Position numbers and translations under genes: made by a program. Below are positions 57,214-64,000 of a stretch of 64,000 bases of DNA, in pieces. Numbering within the stretch: the stretch's first letter is position 1; each line of letters opens with the position of its first letter. Source of the stretch: Siphonodentalium dalli (Eukaryota > Mollusca > Scaphopoda > Gadilida > Siphonodentaliidae); NCBI GenBank assembly GCA_032622095.1, contig CP136068.1, forward strand, positions 130,953,989-131,017,988, in the 5' to 3' direction. The notes under the pieces were generated by a model that saw only the letters and a list, made by a program, of their open reading frames with translations, made no database searches and was not told where the DNA came from.

Positions 57214-57493
57214 TCTTACGGGTACTCAATCCGATCAGACGTTCCCCATACCATCACAATATGGCAACAATTCTTCAAAATACGCTTTAGTTATCAGAAT
57301 CGATTTATTGCAACAAAATAATGCTAACCACTGTCAATTATGGTATCAAACTTCCCAAAACTTGTTATTTATCAACATTTTGTTCAACAACATATGGCCG
57401 TATTATCACTAAAGTATCAAGAAATTTAACCGTATTACCACTCGATTTTAGAGTTATCCACCTTCATCCGCAATCGGATTGAGTACTTTTAAT
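57214..57493 (+). mobile_element. MITE-A, internally deleted copy
   Basis: Left end ggtactcaatccgatcagac and right end aatcggattgagtactttta are both present only 280 bp apart; the interior jumps from tccaccttcatccgcaat straight to the right end. TTTAA follows. Lies in the presumed intron of the methyltransferase gene. Confidence 0.8.
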
Positions 57494-57745
57494 TATTATC
57501 AGTAGTAGTTCACTGTGCAAATGTGTGTATTACAGAAACATTCGGCATAACCAAACTCAAGTACAACTCCCATAGTCTTCGCATGCCTCATGGTGCTGAC
57601 AATGACAACAACATACAATGTATAGCAACACTAAACATGTATACAAAAAATGGAAATAAAGACATAAACCGTGCATGTTATTGATAGTGACATGGCTGAC
57701 TTATATACGCGTCATGATTTGTGCCAAATACCATTCTCTTGTATT

Positions 57746-59055
57746 AGTGGGGGGGATAGTTGCAAAATCGTTCACTTTGTGATAGAAGCGCCAAACTTTC
57801 AGAGTTTGTTAAGTGGTTGGTGAGTATCACTAAACTGGCTGGTTCCAGATTTTGGAGGTCACCTTGACCTTCAATTTGACCTTGACCTTTTTGATAATCT
57901 CAGTTTTAGCGTTGGGTGGTTTATGCCATCCTTTTCTTGTGAAAATCGCATCTTCTCACAGTTTTCACAATACAATTATAGTTGGGAGGTGACCACGGTT
58001 CATTTGGGCCAAAACATATCTCAATTTTTATAAGATGGCCGCCAATATGGCCGCCGAAGTTGAAAATATGACATTTTTTCACAAATATCTTCTAGTTCAA
58101 TTCATGCTGTTTGGAAATGGTTGAGTAATGCAACTTTATTTTGTGTTTTGTATATTAACCGATCATTGGAGCAATTAAATATGCAATTATTGTGGTCCTA
58201 GCCCCATCTGATCCCTCAAAACTTCGATTTTACAGGATGCGGTATAATATTCCACAAAAAAATCACAATTGGGATTCTAGTCATATTTCAACAAGAAATG
58301 AACATAACTTTGTAATGTAAGTGAGGCATATCATTACCTATGAATATTCCAAATCACTGGAACCAAAATTCTTACTTTGGCTCAAAATGGCTGCCAATAT
58401 GGCCGCCAAAATATGGAAAATGGTAAATATTACACCAGCGTCTCCTGCAATCGTTTGAAAGTTGTGGTTGATGTATAAAATTGGCAATTCTGCATTCTAT
58501 ACAGTGAATACTAACATGTCTGATGCACGATGGTTAATTGTTACTATTGTCACCACTGATATCGTCAAAAATATGACATAAATATTGGCAAAAATTAACT
58601 TTTCAGGTTTGGACCATTTTTTCAGGTAAAATGTAACTATCTTTGGATTGAAAGGTGTTTATTGTTTTGGTCTATCTTAAATGTGTCTCACTACAGTGTT
58701 TTATAGACCAAATTGCTCAAGATGGCTTCCAAAATGGCAATCAAATTTGTAAAATGTTAATTTTTTTTACATATATCCCGAACATTCTCTGCATATCCGA
58801 AAATGTAGCAAAATGTGACTCACTTGGTTATTATACGTGTTAATTAATTAACTGACAACTAAATGTTCTATTCTGGTTGTCCCACTTCATTTTAAAGTAT
58901 GTAATTTTGCCGAGCACCTCTTTTGTGATTTTGGCCATAGTTATTGAAAAAGGAAATGGGCAGAATTTTGAGACAGAATTGAGATGGACCATAATATTTG
59001 GCTATTCTGGTCCATTATGCTAAGAAAATGTCAACTGAATACAGTGTGGATGCCA
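57746..59055 (+). repeat. Giant palindrome, left arm
   Basis: Carries TGACCTTGACCTT words near 57867-57895, repeated aagatggccgccaatatggc blocks (58032, 58385) and several poly(T)-flanked repeats. Divergence from the right arm is modest, with substitutions and one- to few-base indels. Confidence 0.85.
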
Positions 59056-59059
59056 AGAT

Positions 59060-60700
59060 CGTGGCCAGGGAGTTACTCTATGATCATACGTGAGGTGAAT
59101 AGGTATACAGTGAGTTATTGTATGTCATGACTTATGTGAATAGGTATACAATGAGTGACTATATGGTTATGAGTGGGTTGTCCATTGTAAGATGCATCTA
59201 TGTATACAAGGAGATGTCATGGTCAGGTGTGAGGTGAATCGGTATGCATGGAGTGACTGTATGGTTTATGATTGTGTATATCCAGTACGGGCGCACCAGT
59301 TGTGCCTGTATGGGCATTGGTGTGGTGTATGGATATAGCTACATGGTCATCTATGTGTTGATTATGTATATATGGAGTGACTGTAAAGGCATGGGTGGAA
59401 TGTACATGTGTTGTCTGTATGATCATGGATGGGTGTGTTGGTAAATAGGGTGTGATTTTATGGTTACGGGTAATGTGTATAGGTATACACGAAATGTCTG
59501 TACGGTCATGATTGATTATGATTACCTGGAGTAAGCTGGGTGGACATTATCGAGTGTGTGGGTATATAGGGAGTGTCCTTGTGGTAACGGGTGGGGTGCA
59601 TATTTATATATTTCATGGATGTATTATCATTGGTGGGTGTATAGGGATTAGCTGTATTATCATGGATGGCATGTATGATTGTATAGTGAATTGCTGAATT
59701 GTCATGTGTGAGGTGTATATGCAAGTGTGGATTGTTTGAGTGGTTGTGTGTATATCTGGAAGGGCTGAATGGCCATTAGTGAGGTTTACTTGTATGCTTG
59801 GAGTGAATCTATGGTCTAGGGTGGGCTGTATATGTATATCGAGTGGTTATATGACTATGTGTGTCGATATAGGTATACAAGTAGTGATTGTATGGTCAAT
59901 GGTGAGATGAGTACATGTAGGTATACAAGTAGTGACTGTATGATCATAAATATAATGGACATCTATACAGGGGGTGACTATTAAAATGGTCATGTGTCAG
60001 GCGTATGAGTATACCTGGTGTTCCTGTTTGGTGACTCGTGGCGGTATGGTCATGTGTAGGTTATACCAGTATACACATGTGTTGCTCTATTATCATGGAC
60101 AAGGGATACGTGTATATAGAAGTGGCTATATGGCCATGGATAAAGTGCATATGCATACATGGAGTGACTATACTGACATGACTGGGGTGTATTAGTATAT
60201 CTTGAGTGACTATGCGGATACAGGGAGTGACATGGCCAATGTTGAGGTGAATATGTATGCAATGATTGATCATTGTCGTGTATGAATGTTTTGAATAGGT
60301 ACACACGGTGTGACTATATGGCCATAGGTCAGGTACCATTGGTTAAGGTATGTGTATGAAGCGAGTGGCTATATGGCCATTGGTGAGGTGCATATGTATA
60401 CCCGGAGTGACTTTATGGTCATTGTTGATGTATATATTGATTTATTTGACCACGTGTTTGGAGAATAGGTATACAGGGGATGACCTTATGGCCAATGGTG
60501 GGCTGAATGGGTATACAAGGAATGACTATATGGTTATCGGTCATGTTTAGGAGTATCCCCGGTGTGCCTGTATCGTGACGCGTGGCTGTAATGTCACCCG
60601 TGGTCATGGGTCAGGTGTACATGTATACAGTGGGTCACTATATTGTTATGTATGTGGTGTTTATGTATATATGTAATGACTGTGTGGTAATAGGTGGCCA
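59060..60700 (+). repeat. Minisatellite, left-hand orientation
   Basis: About 35 irregular ~45 bp units of form gtatacagtgagtgactgta plus tggtcatgagtgaggtg. The same units are inverted at 60740-61425 and at 22735-23250. Confidence 0.85.
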
Positions 60701-60800
60701 TCGTTTTCCGTGTTTAACGCCCCCATGTATATAAACACCATCAAGATAGAGAACTCTCTGACATGACCTCTCCTTTGATTAACAAATCCTTGAGTTATTG
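60701..60800. repeat. Centre of the giant palindrome
   Basis: A ~100 bp unmatched spacer (ccatcgttttccgtgtttaa to ccttgagttattgtgccacc) where the minisatellite changes orientation. Confidence 0.6.
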
Positions 60801-61425
60801 TGCCACCCAAGGTACACATGTACAACCCACCCATTACCTCAGTCACTCCATATGTACATAAACACAACACAAATGACAACATAGTCACCCACTTTATACA
60901 CGTACACCTGATCATACAGCCATACTTGGTTATACTCGTATATACCACAACTGACGATACAGCCACGAGTCACCATGTTTAAACACCAGGTATACACATA
61001 CACCCGACGCATGGCCATATAGTCACTCTATGTATACATATTCACTACATTCACGATCATACGGTCACGCGTTGTATACCTATTCACCTCACCATGGACT
61101 ATACAGCCACTAGATGTATACCTATTCGCCATATCCATTACCATAGAGTCAATCCAGGTATACATGTGCACATCACCAATGGTGAGCCCTTCCAGATATA
61201 CCAATACCCGCACATACGACCTCTCATAAGTTCCACACTTGCCATACTCATGATCATGCATCTACTCCCCATACACCATCAATGATAACACATCCACAAC
61301 ATATATAAATATACAACCCACCGTTGCCAACAGGGCACTCCCCATATACCCACACATCATCCATAACCATACAATAACTCGCGGTATACATATTATCCTC
61401 ATCTACGATCATAAAGTAACTCCCT
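60801..61425 (-). repeat. Minisatellite, right-hand orientation
   Basis: About 15 inverted units (catagtcaccca, gtatacacatac, catacagccac). The array is less than half as long as the left one, so the two sides have changed length independently. Confidence 0.85.
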
Positions 61426-62802
61426 GGCTGTCATCTTGGCTTTCATCCTGTATCCAGTTGATAAATTTTTATCATAATGGGCCAGACTACCCACATCTCA
61501 TGGTTCATCTCAGTTCCGTCTCAAAGTTCTGCCCATTTCCTTTCAATAATATGGCCATAATCACAAAATAGGTTATCCGCAAAATTCCATACTGCAACTT
61601 TAAAATGAATTTGTCATGCCCCATACGTAACTAGGATAAACATAATAGAACATTGTTGTCAGTTAATTAACTAACAGGTATAATAACCAAGTCAGTCACA
61701 ATTTTCTACCTTTTGGGATAACGCAGAGAATAATTTTCTGGATATGTGTAAAAAAATTACTTTTTACAAATTTGGTTGCCATTTTGGAAGCCATCTTGAG
61801 CAATTTAGTCTATAAACACCATAGTGTGACACAATTAAGATAGGTCAAAACATTAAACACATTTGATACCAAAGGTAGTTGCATTTTATTTGAAAAAATG
61901 GTCGAACCCTGAAAAGTGATTTTTGCCGATATTTATGTCAAGTTTGTGAGAGAAAAATCCAATATATCTGGTGATGTCAGTGGTGACAATAGTAACAATG
62001 AAACATGGTGTATCAGACATGTTAGTATTCAATGTATAGAATACAGATTAGCCAATTTTATACATCAACCACAACTTGTAAGCAATTGTATGACACCCTG
62101 GTGCAATATTTACAATTTTCCATATTTTGGCGGCCATTTTGGCAGCCATTTTGAGCCAAGGTAAGATTTTTGGTTCCAGAGAGTTGGAATATTCATAGGT
62201 AATGATATACCTCACTTGCATTACAATGTTCTTTTCATTTGTAGTTGAAATATGACTAGAATCCCAATTGTGATTTTTTTGTAAAATTTTGTACCGCGTT
62301 CTGTAAAATCGAATTTTTGAGGGATTGGAAGGGGTTAGGACCCCAATAATTGCATATTTAATTGCTCCAATGATCAGTTAATATACAAAACACAAAATAA
62401 AGTTGCATTACTCAACCATTTCCAAACAGCATGAATTGAACTAGAAGATATTTGTGAAAAAATGTCATATTTTCTACTTCCGGCGGCCATATTGGTGGCC
62501 ATCTTATGAAAATTGAGATATGTTTTGGCCCAAATGAACCGTGGTCACCTCCCAACTATAATTGTATTGAGAAAACTGTGAGAAGATGCGATTTTCACAA
62601 GAAAAGGATGGCATAAACCACCCAACCCAAAAACTGAGATTTTCAAAAAGGTCAAGGTCAAATTGAAGGTCAAGGTGACCTCCAAAATCTGGAACCAGCC
62701 AGTCTAGTGATACTCACCTACCTCTTAACAAATTCTGAAAGTTTGGCGCTTCTATCACAAAGTGAACGATTTTTATGTTTTCCTGTAATTATCCCCCCCA
62801 CT
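61426..62802 (-). repeat. Giant palindrome, right arm
   Basis: Inverse of 57746-59055. Contains ggccatattggtggccatct (62486), aaggtcaaggtcaaattgaa (62648) and the terminal tccccccca run. Confidence 0.85.
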
Positions 62803-63057
62803 ATATATAATTCTGAGGTAAACATCACCTATTGTATGGCACTCTCATGATTAAGATACCTCCATCTTTTAAGTTGATAATAAACGTTCTTCGTTCGATG
62901 ATCCTATCCTTATTTCATTCAATAAACCCATTATATAAACTGTGATATGCAACGTTCGTTCGTTGCATAACAGCAAATAGTGCCAAGATGTATTATTGTT
63001 GCGCAAACGTGAACTTTGGTTTCTGATTTGTATTCTGTTTACATTCCATATGCTACA
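62803..63057. other. No gene identified
   Basis: Short AT-rich interval between two mobile elements. Confidence 0.3.
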
Positions 63058-63059
63058 TA

Positions 63060-63215
63060 CAGTAACGCTCTATTTAATCGACTTCTTAACCACAGCAGAA
63101 TTATGGGTAACTTTTCAGGATTTAGTCGGAAATATGGCTTGTTGCCATTCATCGGAAAGCTCTAGAGCTCTAAATTATGCTGTGGTTAAGAAGTCGATTA
63201 ATTAGAGCATTACTG
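63060..63215. mobile_element. Pogo/Tc1-type MITE, TA-flanked
   Basis: CAGTAACGCTCTATTTAATC begins the element, and its right end read inverted is CAGTAATGCTCTAATTAATC; TA lies on each side (63058-63059, 63216-63217). Terminal inverted repeats are ~40 bp (including gacttcttaaccacag) in a 156 bp element. CAGT ends with a TA duplication are usual for pogo/Tigger and related Tc1/mariner elements. Non-coding. Confidence 0.8.
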
Positions 63216-63219
63216 TAGA

Positions 63220-63564
63220 TCATACTGCGATGGCTTCCAATAGTTTTTCAACAAACTCTAATGAATGAAGAATTTGAAAAGTAATTTCATTAATTTTACG
63301 CCATTAAATACGTCAAAGAGCCTGTATTTATCTGGGACTTTTTCTTTACGCGGGCAAACAACGCAAATTTATGTGAAACGTCATCGCATTCCTCATAGAA
63401 GCCAATGTTAGTTCGACGTCCCATTTGTTGATTTAAGAATATTTTATCGAGGTTTTGGATCATGTAATAAATAGGCTCCGTTTTATATATTGCGGAATTC
63501 ACAAAACTCGTGCAGTAAATTGGGTCTGCGTGGACTTGCTGACTCGATTCGTAAATCACCCCTA
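63220..63564. other. No gene confirmed
   Basis: A minus-strand frame (63559-63296) reads GRRTNIGFYEECDDVSHKFA and is followed by a GTAAAG donor-like site, but no acceptor or family resemblance was found. Confidence 0.35.
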
Positions 63565-63750
63565 CCCCACGTCAAATTACCTCAATGTGTCAATTTGCCC
63601 ACATACCGTCTGGGCTTATACTAAAAGCTCTTCATTGATAATATATGTTAATATAATTTATTAACCTCGTCTATCCCATGACATTCCCCTGGTGAGGTGA
63701 CCAATGTGTACCAATTTCCTACATATCGTCTAAGCTGATAAGGAACAAAC
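63565..63750 (+). repeat. Dispersed repeat also inside MITE 48272-48814
   Basis: Two partial copies in tandem of a sequence with attcccctggt-aggtgacca, atgtgtaccaattt-cctaca and atatcgtctaagct; the same words occur at 48485-48660. Confidence 0.6.
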
Positions 63751-64000
63751 ATGTTTATTGCTCATATATGAGAAAATAATTTTCAAGTTCCAATTTATGG
63801 TTAGCGGCACCTATCCAATTAATTGTACTCGCATGATCCTATTTACCTCTGCATACCAATTTCCAGCAGCCAGGGTCCAACGAGTTTGGGGGGTATATAT
63901 GCTTAATTAATTATTTTATTAAATTGTTCATTAGTGCCCATTTAAGTTGTTGGACCATTCCAATGTATACTTATATAACTGAATGGGAGAATCCATTTAG

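Larger units (their letters stand above)
57746..62802. mobile_element. ~5 kb palindromic foldback element with minisatellite core
   Basis: The outer ends are tagtgggggggat and its inverse atcccccccacta. Arms of ~1.3 kb (57746-59055 and 61425-62802) match in inverse order: gatagaagcgccaaactttc, aggtcaccttgaccttcaat, ggtggtttatgccatcc, gaggtgaccacggttcattt, ccgccaatatggccgcc. Between them lies a ~45 bp minisatellite that is itself in opposite orientations on the two sides. No transposase or other long frame is present. If mobile, it depends on a helper. Confidence 0.85.

Noticed and set aside
62996-63205. Hydrophobic plus-strand frame (LWFLICILFTFHMLH)
   Set aside because: It overlaps the pogo-like MITE almost completely and its end is MITE sequence.
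63296-63559. Minus-strand frame considered as an upstream exon of the methyltransferase gene
   Set aside because: A GTAAAG donor-like site exists, but there is no acceptor and no SAM-binding glycine motif.

Overview
This window is animal genomic DNA: AT-rich, with introns and almost no long host reading frames. It is filled with retrotransposons, Helitrons, MITEs, foldback elements and minisatellites. The tRNA-derived SINE with a (TTGA)n-type tail, the repeats carrying GGTCAAGGTCA, the CR1-like and L1-like LINE fragments and the ATGGCCGCC-rich repeats suggest a marine lophotrochozoan, most likely a mollusc. The taxon is an inference from repeat style. No bacterial or viral genes were seen.

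Layout. 1-6 kb: TTAA-flanked MITEs, a foldback nested in a piggyBac-like MITE, and a 3.3 kb element with long terminal inverted repeats. 6.3-11.2 kb: a three-level nest. A CR1-like reverse transcriptase pseudogene is split by a DNA element with inverted arms, and that element carries a decayed LINE (LINE-A). 12-14 kb: a candidate host exon on the minus strand built from an 11-residue repeat, a SINE with a perfect 13 bp target duplication, and a 21 bp minisatellite. 14-17 kb: palindromic MITEs. 18.6-22.6 kb: an old tandem segmental duplication. 23.7 kb: a minus-strand exon encoding a signal anchor. 24.3-30.5 kb: a head-to-tail array of at least ten non-autonomous Helitrons. 31-33 kb: ~130 bp tandem repeats interrupted by a TA-flanked MITE. 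34.3-36.2 kb: a recent direct duplication. 43.5-45.3 kb: an inverted-repeat element holding a Helitron whose empty site can be read in its own duplicate. 45.4-47.5 kb: a 20 bp satellite of ~100 copies. 49.4-54.6 kb: a nearly complete minus-strand LINE (LINE-B) whose ORF1p-like RNA-binding domain is in one frame with the endonuclease and reverse transcriptase, broken by one stop. 56.5-56.8 kb: the last coding exon of an FkbM-type methyltransferase. 57.7-62.8 kb: a ~5 kb palindromic element with a minisatellite core. 63 kb: a small pogo-like MITE.

Host genes. Three minus-strand exons are supported: the methyltransferase terminal exon (56.8 kb), the signal-anchor exon (23.8 kb) and the repeat exon (12.5 kb). 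The last two have canonical splice signals and compatible phase, so they may belong to one gene for a type II membrane protein with a repetitive stem; that linkage is inference.

The most notable observations are the Helitron tandem array with variable internal modules, the single-frame ORF1p-EN-RT LINE, the giant minisatellite-cored palindrome, and several insertions proved by empty sites or target duplications inside this window.
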